A stretch of 40,486 bases of DNA from positions 1-40,486 of the forward strand of contig JBIKTR010000015.1 in assembly GCA_044348005.1 (NCBI GenBank). Direction: 5' to 3'. Under the pieces are notes generated by a model. The model did not search any database. It saw only the letters and a program-made list of their open reading frames with translations, and had not been told where the DNA came from. The stretch is from JAJTHC01 sp044348005 (lineage in GTDB: Bacteria; Cyanobacteriota; Vampirovibrionia; Vampirovibrionales; JAJTHC01). Of this stretch, positions 1 to 7,223 are shown in pieces (the first letter of the stretch is position 1; each line of letters opens with the position of its first letter). The position numbers were made by a program, and so were the translations under genes.

Positions 1-476
1 AGTATGACATCGACGGCAACGGCACGCTCGATACCATTAACGATGTCGCTGATGGCACACTCACCATTCGTGGTGGAGCCTCTGGCCTTGACGTATTTGG
101 CAACAACACCGATCTTGACGGCGACGGCAAAGCCGACGGCTTCAAAAATGGCTTCGATGCCTTAAAAGCGTTGGCTTTGAAAGAAGGCCTCATCGACGGC
201 AAAAAAGACATGGTGCTCGATGCCAGTGATTTAGTCCTTCTTCAGAAGAAGTACCAGCTCGCCATGAAAACCGCAGGCTACAATTCTAAGAATGAAAAAC
301 TTGCCGATTTAGGCATCAGCGAAATTAACTTGGGCCAATCAAACGATGTGAAAAACGCCGAAAACTTTGACGCTCAGGGCAATGATTTACTCACCCAAGA
401 AGGATCCACCTTTAAAATAAACGGCCAAACCCGAGACTACGCCGATGTTTTACACGAAAAGAAGTCAATAGCCTAA
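1..476 (+). CDS. C-terminal end of a large secreted calcium-binding (RTX/EF-hand type) protein, partial
   Basis: The reading frame is open to the left edge of the window (first full codon at base 3), so only the last 157 or so residues are present. The visible part carries two Asp/Gly-rich calcium-binding loops of EF-hand/dockerin type (DIDGNGTLD near the edge, DLDGDGKADG about 35 residues later). A region follows with the pattern LADLGISEINLG, then DAQGNDLL, then GQTRDYADVL. That pattern resembles the C-terminal tail I know from very large RTX/haemolysin-type and cadherin-like exported proteins. Such proteins are usually secreted by type I systems and fold on binding extracellular calcium. 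The gene ends 3 bases before the convergent MgtC-like gene. No catalytic domain is visible, so the function (adhesin, S-layer or toxin) cannot be set from this fragment. Family-level confidence is moderate. Confidence 0.6.
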   Translation, partial: YDIDGNGTLDTINDVADGTLTIRGGASGLDVFGNNTDLDGDGKADGFKNGFDALKALALKEGLIDGKKDMVLDASDLVLLQKKYQLAMKTAGYNSKNEKLADLGISEINLGQSNDVKNAENFDAQGNDLLTQEGSTFKINGQTRDYADVLHEKKSIA

Positions 477-479
477 AAA

Positions 480-1223
480 TCAATCGCCTTGTGGGTCAAA
501 CGTCAGGTTGATGCGTTCCACACCGTTGAGGCGTTTTAAGCCTTGCTTCCATTTGCTCCAATGCGTCACATAATGGTGAATATCAATCACATAAGTTAAA
601 ATCAACGTTTGATTGGACTCGCCTTCTTTGGCCACACTGCAACAGGTTTCTACGCTGCGAATGCGTTCTTCGAGTTGGTCTTCCACATACGCCATGACCG
701 CTTGTTCATGCGATTCTTTCACATAAATGGTGAGTTTCAGAAGTTCTTTACCCTTAAAGCGTTTATAGTCCTGCAAAATAGGGATTTTACCCATGGTGTA
801 AAGAATCACAACCGTAATCAGCGTGGCAAAAATAGCAATGGAATGTAAACCCACGCCCACAAGCATGCCAATGGCCGCGACGTTCCACAAGCTGGCGGCT
901 GTGGTGATGCCTCGCACAGAGCCCCCTTCCTTGAGTAAGGCTCCCCCACCGATAAAACCAATGCCTGTTACAATTTGGGCCGCAATACGAGAAGGGTCAA
1001 AATTGAGATTCATTTTCGGCGGCTGGCTTTGATCTAAGCCAAAGGTCGTGAACTCTGCCAAGTTCGTCATAGAAAGCACCATAAAAATACACGCCCCCAT
1101 ACAAACCAGCATGTGCGTTCGAAGCCCTGCGGCTTTGTGGGTCACTTCTCGTTCAAAGCCAACCACGGCTCCTAGGACAGCGGCCATCACAATTCTAAGC
1201 ATCATATCATTCATTTCAAACAT
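480..1223 (-). CDS. MgtC/SapB family membrane protein
   Basis: This 247-residue protein begins with a block of hydrophobic helices. It shows the family pattern MAAVLGAVVGFEREVTHKAA, then AGLRTHMLVCMGA, and later IAAQIVTGIGFIGGGALLKEG and VRGITTAASLWNVAAIGM. These are typical of the MgtC/SapB transmembrane domain (residues about 5-150). The remaining 95 residues form a soluble tail compatible with an ACT-like regulatory domain, as in MgtC. MgtC proteins are linked to magnesium limitation and modulation of membrane ATPases; the smaller SapB-type members are poorly understood. The start is uncertain: ATGs at 1223, 1214 and 1205 are in frame and none has a clear ribosome binding site. The gene lies downstream of tRNA-Met on the same strand but is separated from it by a terminator. 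A CorC-domain protein encoded nearby (1887-3710) is also connected with divalent cations. Confidence 0.88.
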   Translation of the reverse strand: MFEMNDMMLRIVMAAVLGAVVGFEREVTHKAAGLRTHMLVCMGACIFMVLSMTNLAEFTTFGLDQSQPPKMNLNFDPSRIAAQIVTGIGFIGGGALLKEGGSVRGITTAASLWNVAAIGMLVGVGLHSIAIFATLITVVILYTMGKIPILQDYKRFKGKELLKLTIYVKESHEQAVMAYVEDQLEERIRSVETCCSVAKEGESNQTLILTYVIDIHHYVTHWSKWKQGLKRLNGVERINLTFDPQGD

Positions 1224-1270
1224 AACATTAGTTTAACAAAAATAAGGGGCCTTGACGAGACTCAAATAAA

Positions 1271-1294
1271 AACGTCCCTTTTTTAAGGGACGTT
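1271..1294 (-). terminator. Rho-independent terminator of tRNA-Met
   Basis: A perfect 10-bp inverted repeat AACGTCCCTT / AAGGGACGTT encloses a 4-base loop. Read on the minus strand it is followed by a run of T, and it begins 6 bases after the tRNA gene ends. It should end the tRNA transcript before the MgtC-like gene. Confidence 0.85.
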
Positions 1295-1299
1295 TATAA

Positions 1300-1373
1300 T
1301 GGCTATGGCGGGATTCGAACCTGCGACACTACGGGTATGAACCGTATGCTCTAACCAACTGAGCTACATAGCC
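1300..1373 (-). tRNA. tRNA-Met (anticodon CAT), elongator type
   Basis: On the minus strand the gene folds as a full cloverleaf: acceptor arms GGCTATG / CATAGCC with discriminator A at 1300, D arm containing AGCTCAGTTGGTTAGAGC, anticodon stem TACGG/CCGTA with loop TTCATAC (anticodon CAT), and T arm GCAGGTTCGAATCCCGC. The acceptor has a normal G1-C72 pair, and the gene resembles elongator tRNA-Met rather than the initiator. A CAT-anticodon tRNA-Ile modified to lysidine is the alternative but is less likely from this acceptor stem. The 3' CCA is not encoded, because TTAT follows the discriminator base. The tRNA is therefore presumably finished by a CCA-adding enzyme. Confidence 0.95.
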
Positions 1374-1391
1374 AAAAGGTTTATTTCTTTA

Positions 1392-1419
1392 ATTATCCAC
1401 AAACCAAGCCGTCATGCAA
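1392..1419 (-). promoter_or_regulatory. Promoter of tRNA-Met
   Basis: On the minus strand TTGCAT (1419-1414) and GATAAT (1397-1392) are separated by 16 bases. Both are close to the sigma-70 consensus and lie about 20 bases ahead of the tRNA 5' end. Confidence 0.6.
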
Positions 1420-1525
1420 GAAAAAATCTTGATTCCCGTTTAGTGGTACACCGTCTGTAACGCACAAAATAAACGACAATCGGTTTTATGCTAATACGGC
1501 CATTATAATTAAGGGATGAATAAAC

Positions 1526-1882
1526 ATGAGCGGACTGAATATCGTTTTTGGCGAAGCCAGTGACGGCTATGCCCCATGGAATTATAACCTACCTGCTTCA
1601 GCCATCACCCCTGAAGTGTATAACGCCTTTAGTCCTTATGGCAATAGCAATTACGCGCCCCTTTCTTTTCAACAACGTAGTTCTGTGGGTGAACCCTTGC
1701 CCATGCCTTATGCGGGTTTACAGGCCGTCGCTTTAGAAAGCATCGCCAAAGATCGCTACCGACGTACCCCACAAACCAACCCATATCAGACGTTTGCCAA
1801 TTACGGCGGGTTAAATTCGTATGGGTTTGCCAATAGCCAATTCCCACCAGATCAATCAAACCCCTTTAATCTTTACGCCTAG
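1526..1882 (+). CDS. Small Tyr/Pro/Asn-rich protein with one FGE motif, function unknown
   Basis: This is a 118-residue protein of low complexity, rich in Tyr, Asn, Pro, Ala and Phe. It has no signal peptide, membrane segment or recognised domain. Residues 4-29 (LNIVFGEASDGY... then YNLPASAITP) match the spacing and key residues of the four repeats at the start of the lytic transglycosylase encoded at 36956-38281 (hydrophobic-x-F/Y-G-E, then Y-G/N, then P). The start ATG is preceded by AAGGG (1511-1515), and a good -10 hexamer TATAAT sits at 1504-1509. The gene is therefore probably transcribed on its own and ends 4 bases before the convergent transporter gene. A structural or surface role is only a guess from composition. 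Confidence 0.7.
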   Translation: MSGLNIVFGEASDGYAPWNYNLPASAITPEVYNAFSPYGNSNYAPLSFQQRSSVGEPLPMPYAGLQAVALESIAKDRYRRTPQTNPYQTFANYGGLNSYGFANSQFPPDQSNPFNLYA

Positions 1883-1886
1883 GGGT

Positions 1887-3710
1887 TTAGGTATCCTTGC
1901 GTTCAAGGGCAAAAGGCGAAGATAAATGCAGGGTTTTAATCCGTAAGCCTTCGAGTTCTTGAACGGTAAAACTAAAATCTTCAAATTGTACGCTGTCATT
2001 GACTTGGGGTTCGCGGCCCAACAAGCCAAACACAAAACCGGCCACTGTTTGAAAGTCATCCACTGGCAAACTCACCCCCAAGGCTTCGTTTAAATCTTCA
2101 ATTTCCATTTTTCCTGCGATTTGCCATAAGTTTGGGGTAATTTCCAGCAAATCTTCTTCGAAGACTTCTTGCTCGTCTTCCCATAAAGCCCCTACCAATT
2201 CTTCCACAACATCACTAATGGTCACCATGCCGGCAAATCCGCCGTGTTCGTCAACCACAGCAGCCACCTGAAAACGGTCTCTCTTAAAATCTTCTAAGAT
2301 ATCACTCAGCACCTTATTTTCAGGATAGATCGGTAATTCTCGTAACAAAGGGTGTAAGGGATGTTCGGCCTTGCCTTCACGCAAGCATCGTAAAACGTCT
2401 CGTTCATGCACCAAGCCCACAAGGTTATCCACAGTTTCTTTGTAAACGGGGAGTTTAGAATGGCGATGTTCTACCAACAAATCCGCCACTTCCCCCACAG
2501 TCATACTCACTTCGGCCATAATGACATCGGTTCTAGGAATCATGACATCCCATAATTGAGCTTCCGAAAAATCAAAGACGTTTCTAAAAATCTTTGATTC
2601 ACTGGGACGAATCAGTTCATTGTCTTCGGCTTCTACAAGGAGTTTATTAAACACATCTTTCCAATGTTCTTGACTTTCATCGGCGACGACTTCAACAATG
2701 ACGTCTTTTAAATTAGGCACACGTTTTTGCATTCGTGTTTTAAGGTGTTCAATAATATCGTCCACTTCTCGAATGGGAATATCAGGCTCGACTTCCACTT
2801 TGAGTTGAGCAAATAAACCGTTGATGCCTTGATCCATGGTTTTAAAATCTAAAATGGCTGAAATACCTTGTGTTTCAAGAGCAAGAGCTTGCAGTTGTTC
2901 TTCCACACTGGCTGAAGCAGAAACCCCTGTTAAAAAGCTTCGGTTGTAACTAAATAAGTTAATGGCTAACACCAATAGTAAAACACCAATCGCCATAGAA
3001 GCAAAAGAATCGGGCCAATGGGCGTATTCTTCAGGAAAAAAGCCATACTTTAAGCCCAGTTCACTAAGAGCAATGGCAAAAAAGGCAATCAACGCCCCAA
3101 ACAAGGCCACGGAATCTTCAAAAAAGACAAAGCGCGTGGTGGGACTTTGCACTTTTTTTACATGTTTAAAGGCGGTGGTAATGAGATCAAAATGCCCTGC
3201 GCTTATGCCCACTTCTTGAAGAATTGCTCGAGACGCGGAAGATAATGCAAAGATCTCAAAAATAATCGAAAATAAAAGGATTAAAATCCCCCAAAAAGCA
3301 TTTTCCACATGAGCTGGCGGGGCTTGTAAGCGTTGCCACCCCATGACAATAGAAACCAACGCACTCACAAACAAGACGAAACTAGCGAGCAATGCCCAAA
3401 AATTGGTTTCTAACCCATAGCCATACGGACGCGAACGATCCGAAGGGCGCTTGCCTTGAATTAAGCCAATTAATAAGGTAACGCTGTTGAACGCATCGGT
3501 CAGTGAATGGAGGCCTTCTGCGATGAGAGCCGTCGATTTGGTGATCCACACCCCGACCCCGAGTTTGGCAAAGGCAATCACCACATTAGCAAGCATCGCC
3601 ACTAACACCGCACTCATGGCGTGCTTGGCATGGTCATTGTTTGTAGGTTCTGAACGGGCCACCACACGAGAGGTCAGTTCAGAAGTAAGTGTACTATCCG
3701 AGTCGGACAT
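1887..3710 (-). CDS. Cation diffusion facilitator (ZnT9-like) fused to CBS pair and CorC/HlyC domain
   Basis: This is one uninterrupted 607-residue protein. Residues 30-265 form a six-helix cation diffusion facilitator: TM2 has H68-S-L-T-D72, and the later ED199SVALFG block is typical of ZnT9-like members. Residues 270-345 look like the cytoplasmic CDF ferredoxin-like domain. Residues 385-510 are a CBS-domain pair of the CorC/TlyC type (VMIPRTDV at 389, DEHGGFAG at 487 and VTISDVVEELVG). Residues 525-595 match the CorC_HlyC transporter-associated domain. In known CorC/CNNM proteins the CBS-CorC module follows a DUF21 membrane domain; here a CDF transporter occupies that place. The CDF part should export divalent cations such as Zn, Mn or Fe by proton exchange, and CBS domains usually bind adenine nucleotides. 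Nucleotide-gated transport is an inference. A frame error is unlikely, because the linker (345-385) is ordinary coding sequence. Confidence 0.85.
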   Translation of the reverse strand: MSDSDSTLTSELTSRVVARSEPTNNDHAKHAMSAVLVAMLANVVIAFAKLGVGVWITKSTALIAEGLHSLTDAFNSVTLLIGLIQGKRPSDRSRPYGYGLETNFWALLASFVLFVSALVSIVMGWQRLQAPPAHVENAFWGILILLFSIIFEIFALSSASRAILQEVGISAGHFDLITTAFKHVKKVQSPTTRFVFFEDSVALFGALIAFFAIALSELGLKYGFFPEEYAHWPDSFASMAIGVLLLVLAINLFSYNRSFLTGVSASASVEEQLQALALETQGISAILDFKTMDQGINGLFAQLKVEVEPDIPIREVDDIIEHLKTRMQKRVPNLKDVIVEVVADESQEHWKDVFNKLLVEAEDNELIRPSESKIFRNVFDFSEAQLWDVMIPRTDVIMAEVSMTVGEVADLLVEHRHSKLPVYKETVDNLVGLVHERDVLRCLREGKAEHPLHPLLRELPIYPENKVLSDILEDFKRDRFQVAAVVDEHGGFAGMVTISDVVEELVGALWEDEQEVFEEDLLEITPNLWQIAGKMEIEDLNEALGVSLPVDDFQTVAGFVFGLLGREPQVNDSVQFEDFSFTVQELEGLRIKTLHLSSPFALERKDT

Positions 3711-3859
3711 TGGGGCAATAGTATCCCTTATTTTTTTATACGAATCATTATAACATAATTTTTGACTTTATCGACATTTTACCCTAGGAGTCCTTCTTGC
3801 AAAGGGGTTCTATAGTGTTTTAAAGACTGGGGACAGGGTTCTTTGAAAATAAGGGGTTA

Positions 3860-5500
3860 TTAAGAAGAATGCTTTAAACGAACATCTTCCATCACCAAGT
3901 CATTCATACTGTTGAAACTCAATCCTTCGACCCACGGTTGATTCAGCCACAATTTGCGTCGTGTAAACAACGGACAAATCACCGTGTCTTGCATCAGTAA
4001 CAAACGCTGAGCTTCATCATAAAGCGCTTGACGCTGGGGGCTATTTGGAAGCCTTGCTGCCTTTTCCACCAAGGCGTCATAGCGTGAAGACTTCCAACCC
4101 GTATGGTTGTTACCGTTGCTACTGTGAAAGAGGCTCAAAAAGCTATCGGCATCAGGGTAGTCTACAAACCAGGTCAGCAAGAACAACGCGGGAGCGTCAT
4201 ATTCTAAGCGAGACAGGTAAACTTTCCAGTCCAAGGTGCGTAAGGGAACTTGAACGCCTAGGCCTTGTTTCCACTGGAATTGTAAAATTTCAGCAATTTT
4301 GCGTACGCCATAATCATTGGTAAACGTTAAAGCCGGCATGCTTAAGTCAGGATGCGTCTTTACATAGGCTTGCCATAAGGCTTGGGCTTCTCTGGTGTGG
4401 GTGGCGTGCCCTAAGCTAGGGTTGTATCCAAATAAATTTGGGGTAATAAAACTATTTAAAGGGGTTTCTCCACTTTTTAAGAGTGTAGGAAAGTAGTCGC
4501 GCTGCACGCATTCACAAAACGCTTTACGAAGGCGTGGTTCATTGAAAGGCGCTTTTTCGACATTAAAGCCCAAGTACTGAATAAAGCTAATGCCCACTTC
4601 TTTCGCGCGCGGATCTTTAGCGTAACGGGCATATTCAAAGTTTGAAATCACGGTGCCAGAATCGGCCATGTCTAGCACGCCTTGTTCAAAAAGCGTGAGG
4701 GCGGTGTTTTGATCGGGAATCATTTCAAACTGAATATCGGGGCGTTCGTGGGCTTTGTCGTCCCAGTAATAGGGGTTGGGTTTTAAAAGAATACGGCTGT
4801 CATGTTGCCATTGGCTTAAGCGAAATGGGCCATTGGTGATGTAATGCCCCGCTTCGGTGAACTGATTGCCGTAGGCGAGGACGTTGTCTTCCCGAACGGG
4901 AAAGGCCACAGGAAAGGCGAGCATGGCAGGGAAAAACACATTCGGCTGTTTTAATCGTATTTCTAGGGTGTGGGCATTGGGCGTGCGAATCCCGACTTGA
5001 GAAAAATCGCGAAGCGTGCCGTTATAAAAAGCTTCGGCATTATGAATAGGAAATAAAAAAAACGCATACGCAGATCCGTTGCTTTGGGTCAAGACTCGCT
5101 TCCACGCATAGACGAAGTCTTTCGCCGTAATCGGCTTGCCGTCGCTCCACTTGATTTTTGGACGTAATTGAAAGGTATACGTCAAGCCATCTGCTGAAAC
5201 TTGCCACGACTGAGCCAGTTCAGGGGTAATGTGGGCGTGTTGATTAAAATCCGTCAAGCCTCGCATCAGCTCATGGATGACCCTTCCGCTCGTGCTGTCT
5301 GTATTTCGAAGGGGGTCTAGGGTAGGAGGCTCTTTGCCAAGATTGAGGGTCAGAACATTGTCTGTTGGGAAAGGCAAGACTTCAGAAGAAGGGTTCCCCT
5401 CTTTTTTGAAACTAAAATACAGTAAGCTTACTAACGCAATAAAAAGAATGAACCAATAAAGGGTACGGCGTTTTGAGCAGGGAAGGCGTTTGGATTTCAT
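3860..5500 (-). CDS. Oligopeptide/dipeptide-type ABC substrate-binding protein (SBP family 5)
   Basis: This is a 546-residue protein with a basic N-terminus and one hydrophobic helix (about residues 12-31), but no lipobox cysteine. It is probably a membrane-anchored or Sec-exported periplasmic protein. The mature part shows family 5 signatures: LGKEPPTLDPLRNTD, then LMRGLTDF, LAQSWQVSADGLTYTFQLR and KWSDGKPITAKDFVYAWKR near the start, and YPDADSFLSLFHS near the C-terminus. DppA/OppA relatives bind peptides or nickel chelates. No peptide permease or matching ATPase gene is adjacent. The frame extends further upstream to 5689, but I chose the ATG at 5500 because it directly precedes the export signal and avoids overlapping the divergent ATPase gene. 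A -10 hexamer lies 6 bases before this ATG, so the mRNA may be leaderless. Confidence 0.87.
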   Translation of the reverse strand: MKSKRLPCSKRRTLYWFILFIALVSLLYFSFKKEGNPSSEVLPFPTDNVLTLNLGKEPPTLDPLRNTDSTSGRVIHELMRGLTDFNQHAHITPELAQSWQVSADGLTYTFQLRPKIKWSDGKPITAKDFVYAWKRVLTQSNGSAYAFFLFPIHNAEAFYNGTLRDFSQVGIRTPNAHTLEIRLKQPNVFFPAMLAFPVAFPVREDNVLAYGNQFTEAGHYITNGPFRLSQWQHDSRILLKPNPYYWDDKAHERPDIQFEMIPDQNTALTLFEQGVLDMADSGTVISNFEYARYAKDPRAKEVGISFIQYLGFNVEKAPFNEPRLRKAFCECVQRDYFPTLLKSGETPLNSFITPNLFGYNPSLGHATHTREAQALWQAYVKTHPDLSMPALTFTNDYGVRKIAEILQFQWKQGLGVQVPLRTLDWKVYLSRLEYDAPALFLLTWFVDYPDADSFLSLFHSSNGNNHTGWKSSRYDALVEKAARLPNSPQRQALYDEAQRLLLMQDTVICPLFTRRKLWLNQPWVEGLSFNSMNDLVMEDVRLKHSS

Positions 5501-5506
5501 AGAGTT

Positions 5507-5512
5507 ATTATA
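5507..5512 (-). promoter_or_regulatory. -10 hexamer of the peptide-binding protein gene, leaderless arrangement
   Basis: On the minus strand a perfect TATAAT ends 6 bases before the ATG at 5500, so transcription would start at or next to the start codon. No convincing -35 is visible at the usual spacing and no Shine-Dalgarno sequence precedes the ATG. Confidence 0.45.
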
Positions 5513-5567
5513 CCATAAGTGGACTTTATGATAGAGTATAAACAAGTATGAAAGAAGGTTTCCTTGA

Positions 5568-6341
5568 ATGATTGATGTCAATGCGACAAAATCCCACCCT
5601 AAAAAAGAACCCCTTATTCGGGTGCGGCATCTCAAAAAACGCTTTAGCCAAGACGGCCCTTGGGTTTTGGACGACATTAATTTTGACATTCACGCCAATG
5701 AAACCGTCGCAATTATCGGCACCAGCGGGTGTGGTAAATCTACCTTGTTAAATTGCATTGCAGGGCTTGAAACGGCCACCGAAGGCACGATTGAAATGAA
5801 CGATCCAAATTTTACGCTCATTTTTCAGTATTCGGCGTTGTTTGATTCGATGAACGTGTTTGACAATATCGCCTTTGCTCTAGTGGAACCGCCTGACAAT
5901 CAGGAAGCCCGTCAAAAATTTAAACGACTCCCCCCTCAAGAAATTGAACGGCTGGTTTATGAAAAGCTCAACATGGTGGGGCTTGAAAATGTGGCTGAAA
6001 AGTTCCCTAGTGAATTGAGTGGAGGCATGCAAAAACGGGTTAGTTTTGCACGAGGCATTATTGGCAACCCTCGCATTATTTTGTACGATGAACCCACCAG
6101 TGGTTTAGATCCTGTGGCTTCCCATGATTTAGAAGATTATATGAATGTGTTGACTCGTCAGTTACAGGCGGCGAGTGTCGTGGTGACGCATACGATTTCA
6201 ACGATTTGCCGTACGGCGGATCGCGTCATTTTGCTGAATAAGGGGAAGATTCACTGGCAAGGGTCTCCGCAAAGTTTGCTTGAAACAGACGAACCACTGG
6301 CCATGCAGTTTGCCAAAGCAGCGTTAAGCACTACGCGTTAA
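5568..6341 (+). CDS. MlaF-like ABC transporter ATP-binding protein (lipid transport type)
   Basis: This 257-residue cytoplasmic ATPase has Walker A GTSGCGKST (residues 51-59), Q-loop in LIFQYSALFDSM, signature LSGGM (150-154), Walker B ending at D174-E175, and switch His in VVTHTIST. The block SALFDSMNVFDNIAFALVEP and the SGGMQKRVSFARGI stretch match the MlaF/Ttg2A/Ycf63 branch. That branch energises phospholipid exchange between inner and outer membrane with an MlaE permease and MCE-domain protein. Neither partner is in this window, so the assignment to that complex rests on sequence type only. An SsuB/TauB-like importer ATPase is the alternative. The start has AGAAGG about 10 bases upstream. 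The gene is divergent from the peptide-binding protein gene, with 67 bases between them. Confidence 0.82.
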   Translation: MIDVNATKSHPKKEPLIRVRHLKKRFSQDGPWVLDDINFDIHANETVAIIGTSGCGKSTLLNCIAGLETATEGTIEMNDPNFTLIFQYSALFDSMNVFDNIAFALVEPPDNQEARQKFKRLPPQEIERLVYEKLNMVGLENVAEKFPSELSGGMQKRVSFARGIIGNPRIILYDEPTSGLDPVASHDLEDYMNVLTRQLQAASVVVTHTISTICRTADRVILLNKGKIHWQGSPQSLLETDEPLAMQFAKAALSTTR

Positions 6342-6432
6342 ACGTGTACAGTCCATCCACACCAAAATAGAAAAACTCTGTTAAAATAGTTTCAGTAAAT
6401 GAACACGATATGTAAAAAAGGATCTTAACACC

Positions 6433-7074
6433 ATGGGTATTAAAGCGTTCAATATGAAGTCTGTGATCGCTGGACTGCTGGCTTTTGGCATGCTTGGCGG
6501 TTTACTGGTTGCCCTGTTTTCACTAGGCGGAACGCCTCGTGTTGAACAATCACCTGCTCCCGCTCAAGAAGAACCCCTAGGGATTGAAGGAGAGGGGGGG
6601 GGCTTTGAAGGGCTTTATTTGTTGCCCAAGCATTCGATTGCCCCACGTGTAAAGGCACAAGCCGTCAACGGAACTTTGGTGGATACGGAAGCTTTTCAAA
6701 AAAAAGGCGAAGGGACGATTCTGATTTTTTACCAAGGCGTGTTTTGTAGCATGTGTGCGGCTCAGCTTGAAGGCTTTCAAAAATATGCAGATGCTTTCAA
6801 GAAAAAACAGTATAATCTTGTGGCCATTAGTGCAGACACTCACCCAGAGGCTTTAGAGCGTCAAGGTAAATCAGGATTAAGCTTTCCTGTTGTTCCTGAC
6901 CCTGAACGGGCCATTATTTCAAATTATGGCGTGGCGAACGTAAGCCGTGGCAATATCGCCTACCCCACTATTTATGTATTAGACAAAAAAGGACGCATCA
7001 GCTTCACTTTTGCGGATGCTCGCATGACACGTCTACAAGCCCCTGACTTACTCAAAAAAATTGAAACCCTTTAA
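6433..7074 (+). CDS. Membrane-anchored or exported peroxiredoxin-like (AhpC/TSA, redoxin) protein
   Basis: This 213-residue protein has one N-terminal hydrophobic helix (about residues 9-31) followed by a Pro/Glu/Gly-rich linker. Residues 60-210 are a thioredoxin-fold domain of AhpC/TSA type: TILIFYQGVFCSMCAAQLEGF carries C105 and C108 in a CxxC, followed by LVAISADTHPEAL, SFPVVPDPERAIISNYGV and YPTIYVLDKKGRI. Such proteins reduce peroxides or act as thiol oxidoreductases. The anchor places this one in the periplasm or at the membrane surface. AAGGATC precedes the ATG by about 10 bases. A start at the internal ATG at 6454, nearer the helix, is possible. An 8-G run at 6594-6601 lies in the linker, a possible slippage spot. 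Confidence 0.82.
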   Translation: MGIKAFNMKSVIAGLLAFGMLGGLLVALFSLGGTPRVEQSPAPAQEEPLGIEGEGGGFEGLYLLPKHSIAPRVKAQAVNGTLVDTEAFQKKGEGTILIFYQGVFCSMCAAQLEGFQKYADAFKKKQYNLVAISADTHPEALERQGKSGLSFPVVPDPERAIISNYGVANVSRGNIAYPTIYVLDKKGRISFTFADARMTRLQAPDLLKKIETL

Positions 7075-7223
7075 ACCTTCTTACAAGCAAAGAAAGTCCA
7101 TCGTCTAGATTAACTTCAAGTGCTTCATTAGGTTCAAGCTTGTAAAGATTTGATATACTAATGAAGGTTTTGGTAAACAGGATCGATATTGACTTTGTAG
7201 TGACGTATTAAAGTGAGATTTTT

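Noticed and set aside
5501..5689. Longer N-terminus for the peptide-binding protein, starting at 5689
   Set aside because: It would put 63 residues before the export helix and overlap the divergent MlaF-like gene.
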